Below, in pieces: positions 1 through 6,737 of a stretch of 14,400 nucleotides of DNA. This DNA comes from Lachnospiraceae bacterium (lineage in GTDB: Bacteria; Bacillota_A; Clostridia; Lachnospirales; Lachnospiraceae). Within the stretch, counting starts at the first letter, position 1; each line of letters starts with the position of its first letter. The DNA lies in the NCBI GenBank assembly GCA_017613595.1, contig JAGADM010000142.1:1-14400 (forward strand), in the 5' to 3' direction. Under the pieces are notes generated by a model, which searched no databases, had not been told where the DNA came from, and saw nothing but the letters and a program-made list of their open reading frames with translations. A program made the position numbers and the translations under genes.

Positions 1-72
1 GATTGCCTGTCCCATGGAGAACTTGTAAAGGTCGGTCTCCAAAAGGGAATTGATAATTCTGTCGAGTTTCAT
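1..72 (-). CDS. pncB: Nicotinate phosphoribosyltransferase, N-terminal fragment (runs off the window)
   Basis: Only the first 24 codons are present. They read MKLDRIINSLLETDLYKFSM and then GQAI. The LLxTDLYKxxMxQ segment is the hallmark N-terminus of nicotinate phosphoribosyltransferase, which joins nicotinate to PRPP to give nicotinate mononucleotide in the Preiss-Handler NAD salvage route. A strong AGGAGG site sits just upstream of the ATG. The gene lies 36 bases after a nicotinamidase-like gene and in the same operon as an NrtR-type regulator, so family and context agree: nicotinamide is deamidated to nicotinate, which this enzyme then uses. The catalytic domain is outside the window and cannot be checked. 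Confidence 0.83.
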   Translation of the reverse strand, partial: MKLDRIINSLLETDLYKFSMGQAI

Positions 73-108
73 CGTGAAATCCTCCTAAATGATATTTTCC
101 GGCAAATA

Positions 109-612
109 CTATAGAACGTCCACCTGGAACGTTTTCATCGCGTCTAAAGCGGTCCGGTGCGTTTCAGGGGTAATGCACGCGCACAGATCCTTCATGACTC
201 TTACATTCGTTTCGGGACTTGCGGCCCGGACGATCGAAGCGTTGCTGATCACGCAGATTCCGGTGCAGACGCCGATCAATGTCACTTCGTCATAACCGCC
301 CTTACGGATCCGCTCGCCGAGTTCCCACGAACCGAATACCGGCTTGTCGATGACATCCTTCACATAAGGCTTCAGTTCATCGATGATCTCCCAGCCGGGC
401 GTTCCCTTCACGCAGTGCACAACCGGCAGTTTCCTGCCTTCGAGCGTATCCATGTACGCTTCCGTATGCGTATCTCTCGTAAAAAGAATGTCATCCTTCC
501 AGTTCTTAACGAATTCCGTAACCGCGGGAACGATCGCCTGCGCGTTCGGATTGGCTAAAGCGCCGTCCACGAAGTCCTTCTGCATATCCACAACGATCAA
601 AAGTTTCTTCAT
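109..612 (-). CDS. pncA: Nicotinamidase-like cysteine hydrolase (isochorismatase fold)
   Basis: This 167-residue protein has the isochorismatase/nicotinamidase fold. The likely Asp-Lys-Cys triad is D9 (VVDMQKDF), K90 (DKPVFGSW) and C120 (GVCTGICV). The segment around residues 66-73 (HCVKGTPG) matches the HCxxGTxG loop of PncA-type enzymes, and D47/H49 could be metal ligands. The predicted reaction is nicotinamide to nicotinate plus ammonia. The third histidine of classical PncA metal sites is not obvious (a Tyr lies nearby), and the usual TDxC reads TGIC, so this is a divergent subgroup. Its place between an NrtR-type regulator and pncB makes nicotinamidase more likely than another amidase. 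A GGAGG site precedes the ATG. The gene lies 41 bases after nrtR and 36 before pncB. Confidence 0.8.
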   Translation of the reverse strand: MKKLLIVVDMQKDFVDGALANPNAQAIVPAVTEFVKNWKDDILFTRDTHTEAYMDTLEGRKLPVVHCVKGTPGWEIIDELKPYVKDVIDKPVFGSWELGERIRKGGYDEVTLIGVCTGICVISNASIVRAASPETNVRVMKDLCACITPETHRTALDAMKTFQVDVL

Positions 613-653
613 CGTCTTATCCTCCCATTCTGATTCCGGCTGCCCGGTCTTAC

Positions 654-1481
654 TTACTGCTCTTTATACTTATACACATTGGCGACACGATTTCCGGAAA
701 TCGGCTTTGCCACATAGTGCATCGCTTCGATCTTACTTGCCATCTTATCCCGGAAGTTGGCCTTATAAAGATCCGTTCCGAGAATGATCTCATATACCTT
801 CTGCAGATCCGGCAGCGTAAATTCCTTCGGCACGAGGTTGAACGCGCAATCCGAAAGAAGCACCTTGTTCCTCAGTTTCGTAAGTCCTTCAAGTACGATC
901 TCGGAGTGGTCAAATGCGAGCCTCTCCTCACTGACGGGCTCGGGAACGTAGTTTCTCACAACGATGATGCCGTTCTGAAACGCCTTCTCGGTCAGCGCGT
1001 ATTCGATCCTTACGACCTTTTCTTCACTGGAAAGGCTTATCCTCTCCTTTGTAAAGGAGATGTCAAACCATCCCGCGTCCTCGGCGTCGTCGCCGGCTTC
1101 GGCTTCCTTCTGCTCATCGTACGGAATGAGTCCCGTATAAGCCACATCCACAACACGCATCCGCGGATCCCGGTCCGGCTGATTCATCGTATACAGCTGT
1201 TCCAGGTAAATCCCGTCAATACCGGTCTCTTCTTTCAGTTCCCTGCATGCCGACTCGTAAGCCGATTCGTTCATTTCAAGGAACCCTCCGGGCAGCGCCC
1301 AGCAGCCGATAAACGGATGATTCTTCCTCCGGATGAGAAGTGTCTGCAGACAGGACAGGTCCTTCTTCATACGAAGCAGCAGGACATCGACTGTCACTGA
1401 CGGCCGGTCGTAATCTCCCGGGCGGTAAGCCTTCAGGAATTCCTCTTCGGTCAGGCCGTCTGCATTTCTCTTCTCTGCCAT
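654..1481 (-). CDS. nrtR: NrtR-type Nudix/winged-helix transcriptional regulator of NAD metabolism
   Basis: This 275-residue protein joins an N-terminal Nudix domain (about residues 28-190) to a C-terminal winged helix (about 200-275, including FTLPDLQKVYEIILG and a basic wing), the architecture of the NrtR family. In that family ADP-ribose or related NAD metabolites bind the Nudix domain and release the repressor from DNA. The Nudix box at residues 66-88 is complete, fitting Gx5Ex7RExxEExG (E72, R80, E81, E84, E85, G87), so hydrolytic activity is possible; many NrtR proteins have a degenerate box. The gene is the first of an operon with a nicotinamidase-like gene and pncB. A palindrome inside its own promoter suggests autorepression. 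The ATG follows an AGGGG ribosome binding site. Confidence 0.9.
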   Translation of the reverse strand: MAEKRNADGLTEEEFLKAYRPGDYDRPSVTVDVLLLRMKKDLSCLQTLLIRRKNHPFIGCWALPGGFLEMNESAYESACRELKEETGIDGIYLEQLYTMNQPDRDPRMRVVDVAYTGLIPYDEQKEAEAGDDAEDAGWFDISFTKERISLSSEEKVVRIEYALTEKAFQNGIIVVRNYVPEPVSEERLAFDHSEIVLEGLTKLRNKVLLSDCAFNLVPKEFTLPDLQKVYEIILGTDLYKANFRDKMASKIEAMHYVAKPISGNRVANVYKYKEQ

Positions 1482-1498
1482 GTGTCTTCCCCTTTTGA

Positions 1499-1527
1499 TT
1501 TATAGTAGTAATTTACTACTGTCACAA
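1499..1527 (-). promoter_or_regulatory. Sigma-A-type promoter of the nrtR-pncA-pncB operon
   Basis: On the minus strand a -35 element TTGTGA (1522-1527) and a -10 element TATAAA (1499-1504) are separated by exactly 17 bases (1505-1521). This is optimal spacing for a housekeeping sigma factor. The -10 lies 17 bases upstream of the nrtR start codon, so the untranslated leader would be very short, about 10 bases, with just room for the AGGGG ribosome binding site. The spacer is almost filled by the palindromic operator. Confidence 0.75.
1504..1520. promoter_or_regulatory. Probable NrtR operator (17-base palindrome)
   Basis: The sequence AGTAGTAATTTACTACT is a perfect inverted repeat of two 8-base arms around one central base. 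It lies between the -35 and -10 elements of the nrtR promoter, so a bound repressor would exclude RNA polymerase. The next bases outward (1503/1521) do not pair and the pair after that (1502/1522) does. A further TAGTA-like half-site (TAGTATA on the minus strand, ending near 1536) lies just upstream of the -35. Linking the site to NrtR rests on position and the family habit of binding palindromes of about 21 bases. No binding data are available here. Confidence 0.7.
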
Positions 1528-1576
1528 CTATACTACCGGAGAAACGTTTTGTCAACAGGAAAATGCAAGAATCCTG

Positions 1577-1608
1577 AAAAAGGCGTCCCGCCGTAACGGA
1601 ACGCCTTT
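1577..1608 (-). terminator. Intrinsic terminator of the lipoprotein-ABC transporter unit
   Basis: On the minus strand AAAGGCGTTCC (1598-1608) pairs with GGGACGCCTTT (1579-1589) in an 11-bp stem with one G-U pair. An 8-base loop closes it, and the stem runs into five T residues (1577-1581). It starts 23 bases past the stop codon of the second ABC gene and upstream of the nrtR promoter, so it separates the two transcription units. Confidence 0.87.
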
Positions 1609-1630
1609 AATGCTTTCGGAAAAATAAAGT

Positions 1631-4078
1631 TTAGATGTCGTATTTGGCCATGATCTCCGCGGGAGTTCTCTTCAAAACACCTCTTACGGAAAGGGTTCCG
1701 CTGAAGAGACAGATCACATAGATCAAAACGAGAACAACAACCGCGAGCCACCACGGGTAATACAGGAAATCCTCCGCTTTCGCGGAAACGCCCTTAACGT
1801 ACCAGCAGAACGCTGAGGAAAGCAGGTATCCGGCAAATGCGGACAGCGTCGTTACCACTCCGGTCTCGACGAAAGAACGATACATCATATTCTTCTTCGA
1901 AACACCGATCGCGCGGTAGATACCGATTTCCTTCATGCGGTTCATGTAAATGGAACGCATGATCAGATACATGCAGACGCTCAGAAGACCGATCAGAACG
2001 GCCATCGTGGAAAGCGTACTGTACATATTGAGCTTCGCCTCATCGATTTCGCGGTTCATAATCTCTTTTGAGGAATTGACGGAAAGGACGGAAAGATGTT
2101 CCTGCTTCAGACGATCCGCCACCTTGTCGGAAGCGGTCGAATAAACCATTGCAATATAGTATTCTTCCGCCATTTCGGGATCCGGAGCCGTTACGGATAA
2201 GATGGAATTTACGAACAGACCGTCATTCACGTAAACAATCAGCTCATCGGAATCGACAACGCCGACAATACGCAGCAGGTACGCCTCGTATTTGGACACA
2301 TCCTCTTCGGTGACATCATTCCGGCGTACGTAATACCCGTCGTCGTAGTAGTCTCCATCCCCGTAATATCCGTCATCACCGTAATACTCGTCATCGGGAT
2401 CGTATTCCTCTTCAGGATCGGCCTTTTTTACATTCGAGGCTTTCTCCTTTTCCTTCTGCATGTTCTCCTTCTTACGTTCGTACAGTCTTTGGGACAAGCC
2501 GAGCGTTGAACTGCAGTACATTCCCATCAGATCATCGTAGGAAGTGATAAAGGGAAATGTCTTGCTCTTAAGAATCTTATCCGCGATATTCTTCGTGATA
2601 ACGATGTCCTTCATTTCCGTAATCTTATCGGTACCGGTAATCACCTGGAGATTCTTCATATCGGACCCGGGAAGAATCGGGCTTTCGAAGGAATCATCGG
2701 AATCGGTGAACATGTCCAGAAAGCTTCCCGAATAGGTTTCAAACGCCCCGAGACCGTAATCAAAGGAACCGAAACCGCCTTCCCGGAAGAATCCCCATGC
2801 GTCGAAGATCACTTCCTTAATCTCATACTGCGGATCGTTCTTCATCGACAAAAGCAGCTGCTGGAGCTGTACGGCTTCCGTACCGTTGCTGCTGACTCGG
2901 ATTACATTCGGGTTGGCGTTGGATTTTGCCTCCTTATACTGACGGATGCCGACACCGAAACGGGCAACCACGAATACAAGAACGATAGCGAAGAACGTCA
3001 TAACCTTACGAAGTCTCTTGGCGCCCTTCTTGCCTGCGGTTTTGTTAAATACCATCGAGATTCCGGATTTGACACCGTCCTTAAAGGAGAACAGGTGTCC
3101 GAGCCGTTTCATCTCGAAGTCCTCAAGACCGGCGAGATTGATGGCATTTTCCTCGGTGTTTTCCTTCTTCTCCGTCTCAAACTTACCTTCCTCCAGACGG
3201 ATCTCGCTGGATTCGTCGAGAACGCGGACGCTCGGCGTGTCCACCTTTACGAAGAGGACGCCGTTCCGGTTGATCAGACGGACCTTGACCGGATTCTCGG
3301 GAAGATCGCCGTAATACTCGGTCGTAACCGCCTCGTTTGAAAGCGTGGTCTTGTCGAAATCGCCGAGATAGATGACGTTCTTGCTCTTCGCAACATAACC
3401 GCTTGCGTCATCGTTATTCCGTACGTTGACAATCTGTCCGTCGGAAAGCTCGATAACCGAGTCGCAGTAGTAATCCACGAGCTTCGCTTCATGTGTTACG
3501 AGAAGAACAAGATGCGTCTTCGAAATCTGTTTTAAGATGTCCATGATGACGAGCGTATTCTCTTCATCAAGGTTTCCGGTAGGCTCATCCGCGAGGATTA
3601 CCGGAGCGTTCTTTACAATGGCGCGGGCGATGGCGATACGCTGCTGCTGGCCGCCGGAAAGCGAATTCGGCGTACGCTTATAGAACGTATCCATGCCGAC
3701 CGCGCTGAGCGCCGTATGCACGCGCTTCGAGATTTCCTCCTCATCGTCCATACCGCACAGACGGAGCGCCGTCGCGACATTGTCGAAACAGCTTTCGTTT
3801 CCGTTCAGGCAGTAATTCTGGAAAATGTAGCCGATATAGCGGTTCCGCAGTTCATCCTTCGAGGCACTCATCTCCTGTCCTTCGATGAATACGGAGCCCT
3901 TCTGCACCTTATCAAGGCCGCCGATAACATTTAAGAGCGTTGTCTTACCGCATCCGCTTCGGCCGAATATGGCAACCATGCCGTGTTCCGGAAAATCAAA
4001 CGAAATGTCGTTGATAACATGGATCTCGTTGGATTTGCCTTTGTTAAAAAACTTGTGAAGTCCTTGCAGTTTGATCAT
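1631..4078 (-). CDS. ABC transporter, fused ATPase and MacB/FtsX-like permease (second subunit)
   Basis: This 815-residue protein begins with an ABC ATPase: Walker [10 protein letters not shown] at 39-47, Q-loop Q87, signature LSGGQ at 140-144, Walker B VILADE at 160-165 and H196. A MacB-like membrane part follows: one membrane segment near 358-378, a large extracytoplasmic domain (about 380-685), and three C-terminal segments near 689-708, 736-757 and 774-795 with the FtsX hallmark [11 protein letters not shown] at 717-727. The family acts as a mechanotransmitter or exports peptides and lipids. A Tyr/Asp/Gly-rich tract interrupts the outer domain. An ATG 25 codons further upstream is possible, but this start has a GGGAGGT site and overlaps the preceding stop as ATGA, implying translational coupling. 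It probably pairs with the preceding ABC protein; the substrate is unknown. Confidence 0.88.
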   Translation of the reverse strand: MIKLQGLHKFFNKGKSNEIHVINDISFDFPEHGMVAIFGRSGCGKTTLLNVIGGLDKVQKGSVFIEGQEMSASKDELRNRYIGYIFQNYCLNGNESCFDNVATALRLCGMDDEEEISKRVHTALSAVGMDTFYKRTPNSLSGGQQQRIAIARAIVKNAPVILADEPTGNLDEENTLVIMDILKQISKTHLVLLVTHEAKLVDYYCDSVIELSDGQIVNVRNNDDASGYVAKSKNVIYLGDFDKTTLSNEAVTTEYYGDLPENPVKVRLINRNGVLFVKVDTPSVRVLDESSEIRLEEGKFETEKKENTEENAINLAGLEDFEMKRLGHLFSFKDGVKSGISMVFNKTAGKKGAKRLRKVMTFFAIVLVFVVARFGVGIRQYKEAKSNANPNVIRVSSNGTEAVQLQQLLLSMKNDPQYEIKEVIFDAWGFFREGGFGSFDYGLGAFETYSGSFLDMFTDSDDSFESPILPGSDMKNLQVITGTDKITEMKDIVITKNIADKILKSKTFPFITSYDDLMGMYCSSTLGLSQRLYERKKENMQKEKEKASNVKKADPEEEYDPDDEYYGDDGYYGDGDYYDDGYYVRRNDVTEEDVSKYEAYLLRIVGVVDSDELIVYVNDGLFVNSILSVTAPDPEMAEEYYIAMVYSTASDKVADRLKQEHLSVLSVNSSKEIMNREIDEAKLNMYSTLSTMAVLIGLLSVCMYLIMRSIYMNRMKEIGIYRAIGVSKKNMMYRSFVETGVVTTLSAFAGYLLSSAFCWYVKGVSAKAEDFLYYPWWLAVVVLVLIYVICLFSGTLSVRGVLKRTPAEIMAKYDI
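2324..2422 (-). repeat. Coding low-complexity Asp/Tyr/Gly tract in the ABC permease outer domain
   Basis: Residues 553-585 of the second ABC protein are almost entirely D, E, Y and G, with recurring DDxYYGD-type units such as [21 protein letters not shown] Lys/Glu-rich stretch at about 535-552 comes just before it. The predicted topology places the tract outside the cell. Acidic tyrosine-rich loops can bind cations or cell-wall polymers, but no specific function can be read from this sequence. Confidence 0.8.
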
Positions 4079-6099
4079 GCTTCGGCACCTCCCTTCAGAG
4101 TCTTCTTGACACTTTCCTCGAAGAGACGGTGGATCTGCTTTCTCGTTACCCATGTCGTAATGATCAGGATGCCGATGATCACGAACAGGTACTCATACCA
4201 GTGCAGATAGCGGATCATATTGTTGTAATCCGGCAGATGATACAGCACGAACAGTCCGATAAGCGTTACAAGCATTCCGGGAATGATGGAAATGTACATC
4301 CTGAAGAACATGCTCAGTTTGATGACGCGGACCGAAATACCCATCGAACGGAATATCGTCAGGTCGCTCTTGATGACGTCGAGCGAGCGGTGCGTGCACA
4401 GGTTAACGAAAAATACGAGGAACGCGATCGCGCCGAGCCACAGAAGGAAGCTCAGTCCGCCAACCATAACGCGCTCGATTACGGAAAGGATGTCGGGGTT
4501 ATAGGTCTGCTTTGAGTGGCAGGCAAGGTAACCGTCCTCACGGATGGTCTTGGCTGCCTTTTTCGCGGCGCTGTTGCTCTTAAAATACAGTGATGCCTGG
4601 TTGTAGATCTTATCGCTTCCGTGAAGAAGGTTATCGATCATGGACGAGGTGGAATAGAAAAGACTCGTATTTTCCTTCAGGTCCTTAAAGGCATTCCAGT
4701 TTGAGGAAACATACGCGGAAAGCTTCCGGTAAGCCTTATCGGTCATGACGATCTGCGCCTGCTTCGTGTTGTCGATATAGTATTTGACGCCGACAACGTC
4801 ATATACGGTCGTTCCGATCTGAATGACGCGCTGCTGCAGCTCGACCGCGCTATTACTGCCGTCGAGATAGCCGTCGAAATAAGCCTTATGGCAAAGCGGC
4901 ACGTAAAGGAGTATCTCATCGTCATCCGTATCGGGATACCTGCCGATATCAGGACGCCCGAAATGCTCGGTCGTAGCACCGAAGTAAACACTCTCATACA
5001 CTCTTTCGGTCTCGCCGAGGCGCGTGCGGTTATATTCAATGGACTTGTTGAGGACGGCCGGCGCATCTAAGATCGCATCATTCTGGAAATACGACTCCGC
5101 GCCGTATTTCTTAACGAGTTCACGGAGTTCGCTCTCGGTAAAATCCGCAGCCTCATACTTGGAAATGATGACACGTCCTTTCGATGGCGTGAACATATAG
5201 AACCGTCCGAACATGGCAAATGCGTCCTCGAGCGCTCCGGTGATGAACGTCGAACCGACAATGCCGAGGAACAGGATAAAGCAGATGAAAAATGTCAGTT
5301 TCGGCTTTGCGAGATACGAAGCCCAGCCGAGACGGAGTCCGTTACGGACATCATAGACATGGTCTTTCGACTTTGCGGAGGAATCGGCAACGGGAACGTC
5401 CATAACCGGCTGCTCGCTTTCCGTAATCCTCTGGTCGGATTCCACGGCACCGTCAAAGACACGGATATGTCTCGTCGCGTGTGCTTCCACTTCATCGAAA
5501 TCGTGCGTTACGACGATCAGAAGCTTATCCTTCGAAACTTCCTTCAGAAGTTCGATAATCTCCTTTGAGGACTGCGCGTCGAGGTTACCCGTCGGCTCGT
5601 CGGCAAGGATGATCGGGCTGTCCTTCGCAAGCGCACGCGCAATAACGCAACGCTGCTTCTGGCCGCCGGAAAGTCGGCTGCCCTTCTGCTTCAGGTGGCT
5701 CTTAAGGCCGACTCTTTCAAGCAGTTCGATCGCGCGGCGTCTGCGCTCGATCGGGTTACGGATGTTCATCAGTGCAAGCTCTACGTTCTGTAAAACCGTA
5801 AAACTCTCGATGATGTTGTAATCCTGGAAAATAAAGGAAATATACTTTTCGCGGTACTCTTCCCAGTCAGACTGGATGTAGTGCGAGGTAGGCTTGCCGT
5901 CAACGAACATTTCGCCTTCCTCATACGTGTCCATACCGCTGATGACGTTCAGAAGCGTCGATTTACCGGAGCCCGAAGCACCGGTAATGGCGACAAATTC
6001 CCCCTGGTCAAAGGACAGATTCACGCCGCGGATACCGACTGCAACGGCACCCTCGGAAACATAAATCTTTCCGATGTTTTTCAGCTGTAAGAAAGCCAT
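4075..6099 (-). CDS. ABC transporter, fused ATPase and MacB/FtsX-like permease (first subunit)
   Basis: This 674-residue protein has a complete ABC ATPase at its N-terminus: Walker A GASGSGKST at 40-48, Q-loop Q92, signature LSGGQ at 143-147, Walker B IILADE at 163-168 and H199. One membrane segment follows at about 269-290, then an extracytoplasmic domain to about 540, then three segments near 547-570, 602-622 and 638-653. FRSMGIS at 583-589 matches the FtsX motif. The layout is that of MacB, with ATPase and permease reversed relative to FtsE/FtsX gene order and fused in one chain. It overlaps the next ABC gene by four bases, so the two probably make a heterodimer. Its GGGGAG ribosome binding site lies in the last codons of the lipoprotein gene. 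Antimicrobial-peptide resistance, peptide export or cell-wall signalling are the family's options; none is proven here. Confidence 0.88.
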   Translation of the reverse strand: MAFLQLKNIGKIYVSEGAVAVGIRGVNLSFDQGEFVAITGASGSGKSTLLNVISGMDTYEEGEMFVDGKPTSHYIQSDWEEYREKYISFIFQDYNIIESFTVLQNVELALMNIRNPIERRRRAIELLERVGLKSHLKQKGSRLSGGQKQRCVIARALAKDSPIILADEPTGNLDAQSSKEIIELLKEVSKDKLLIVVTHDFDEVEAHATRHIRVFDGAVESDQRITESEQPVMDVPVADSSAKSKDHVYDVRNGLRLGWASYLAKPKLTFFICFILFLGIVGSTFITGALEDAFAMFGRFYMFTPSKGRVIISKYEAADFTESELRELVKKYGAESYFQNDAILDAPAVLNKSIEYNRTRLGETERVYESVYFGATTEHFGRPDIGRYPDTDDDEILLYVPLCHKAYFDGYLDGSNSAVELQQRVIQIGTTVYDVVGVKYYIDNTKQAQIVMTDKAYRKLSAYVSSNWNAFKDLKENTSLFYSTSSMIDNLLHGSDKIYNQASLYFKSNSAAKKAAKTIREDGYLACHSKQTYNPDILSVIERVMVGGLSFLLWLGAIAFLVFFVNLCTHRSLDVIKSDLTIFRSMGISVRVIKLSMFFRMYISIIPGMLVTLIGLFVLYHLPDYNNMIRYLHWYEYLFVIIGILIITTWVTRKQIHRLFEESVKKTLKGGAEA
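4087..4093 (-). promoter_or_regulatory. Ribosome binding site deciding the second ABC gene start
   Basis: GGGAGGT on the minus strand lies eight bases before the ATG at 4078. It favours this start, which overlaps the previous stop codon, over the in-frame ATG at 4153 inside the preceding gene. Confidence 0.8.
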
Positions 6100-6103
6100 T
6101 GGT

Positions 6104-6676
6104 TCAAATCTCCCCTCGATTGATAGTGCCTGCCGTGATCGAAACCCAGGGCAGGTCGATATTGCCGTTATTCGGCTTCTCCGTAGGCGTTGCGGTCGGC
6201 TCGTCGGTCGGTGCCGTTGTAGGCTCCTCCGTAGGCGCGGTCGTCGGTTCCCCGGTCGGCGTTACGGTCGGCTCATCCGTAGGTGTTACGGTCGGCTCGC
6301 CGGTCGGTGCCTCAGTAGGCGTTCCCGTAGGCTCTCCGCTCGGCGATACGGTCGGATCCTTCGAAGGTTCCGGCGTAACCGTCACATCTCCGGTCGGCGT
6401 AACCGTCGGATCCTGCGTCGGTGACGGCTCCTTTGACGGGGTCACGTCAATGATGTCCGGCTCAACAATTTCCTTGGTCGGCGTCGGCGTAGGCGTCGGA
6501 ATCGGCGTAGGCGACGCTTCTTCGGACGGCGTGATGATCGGCGTCTCCGCTTCTCCGGTCGGATTGCCGCTATCCTTATTGCGGCGTCCGCATGCCGAGA
6601 TTGCGGTAATCATCAGCACGAACACGAAGAGCAGGCAGATCATCCTTACATGCTTTCTGTCTTTTCTTTTCTTCAT
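6104..6676 (-). CDS. Lipoprotein made almost wholly of a Pro/Thr repeat stalk
   Basis: This 190-residue protein starts with a basic N-region (MKKRKDRKHVR), a hydrophobic core and a lipobox-like ISAC ending at C29, so it is a predicted lipoprotein anchored to the outer face of the membrane. Residues 40 to about 168 are a Pro/Thr/Glu linker, the last part in 8-residue units of the EPTVTPTD type. No catalytic or binding domain follows, only a short tail (NNGNIDLPWVSI and eight more residues). Such stalks normally hold an outer domain away from the membrane, so this may be truncated, a cell-wall spacer or an accessory part of the transporter. It ends four bases before the first ABC gene, whose ribosome binding site it contains. 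An upstream in-frame ATG (6697) lacks a Shine-Dalgarno sequence. Confidence 0.85.
   Translation of the reverse strand: MKKRKDRKHVRMICLLFVFVLMITAISACGRRNKDSGNPTGEAETPIITPSEEASPTPIPTPTPTPTKEIVEPDIIDVTPSKEPSPTQDPTVTPTGDVTVTPEPSKDPTVSPSGEPTGTPTEAPTGEPTVTPTDEPTVTPTGEPTTAPTEEPTTAPTDEPTATPTEKPNNGNIDLPWVSITAGTINRGEI
6173..6358 (-). repeat. 24-base coding repeats (8-residue Pro/Thr/Glu units)
   Basis: Residues 107-168 of the lipoprotein are nearly eight units of eight residues, with a consensus close to (D/E)EPT-x-x-PT. Adjacent units are similar at the DNA level too, for example repeated GACCGTAACGCC-type stretches on the minus strand. This points to slippage or recombination-driven expansion, and copy number probably varies between strains. 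Confidence 0.85.
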
Positions 6677-6681
6677 AAATG

Positions 6682-6687
6682 CTCCTT
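6682..6687 (-). promoter_or_regulatory. Ribosome binding site deciding the lipoprotein start
   Basis: AAGGAG on the minus strand sits five bases before the ATG at 6676. The in-frame ATG seven codons upstream has no such site, so the shorter protein is chosen. Confidence 0.8.
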
Positions 6688-6708
6688 TTCTCCCCATTTA
6701 TTGAAACG

Positions 6709-6722
6709 CACGGTAAACCGTG
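6709..6722. other. Small inverted repeat between esterase and lipoprotein genes
   Basis: CACGGTAAACCGTG has 6-base arms around a 2-base centre, in the 61-base gap between the esterase stop and the lipoprotein start. It could be an operator or a weak hairpin. No T-run follows on the minus strand, so it is not a convincing terminator. No clear -35/-10 pair was found in the gap. Confidence 0.35.
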
Positions 6723-6737
6723 ACATTTTCATTCAGC

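Noticed and set aside
717..1400. Plus-strand open frame of 227 codons opposite the Nudix regulator
   Set aside because: It has no family motif, and the minus strand carries a complete Nudix box and winged helix.
4079..4153. 25-codon N-terminal extension of the second ABC protein
   Set aside because: It lies inside the preceding gene, reads as low-quality sequence, and a better ribosome binding site with an ATGA overlap supports the shorter start.
6104..6110. Frameshift that could restore a lost domain to the lipoprotein
   Set aside because: The next gene starts four bases after the stop with its own ribosome binding site and intact motifs, so no room remains for a shifted continuation.
6099..6704. 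Plus-strand open frame rich in Val-Gly-Ser repeats
   Set aside because: It is the antisense reading of the Pro/Thr repeats of the lipoprotein, which has a signal peptide, lipobox and good ribosome binding site.
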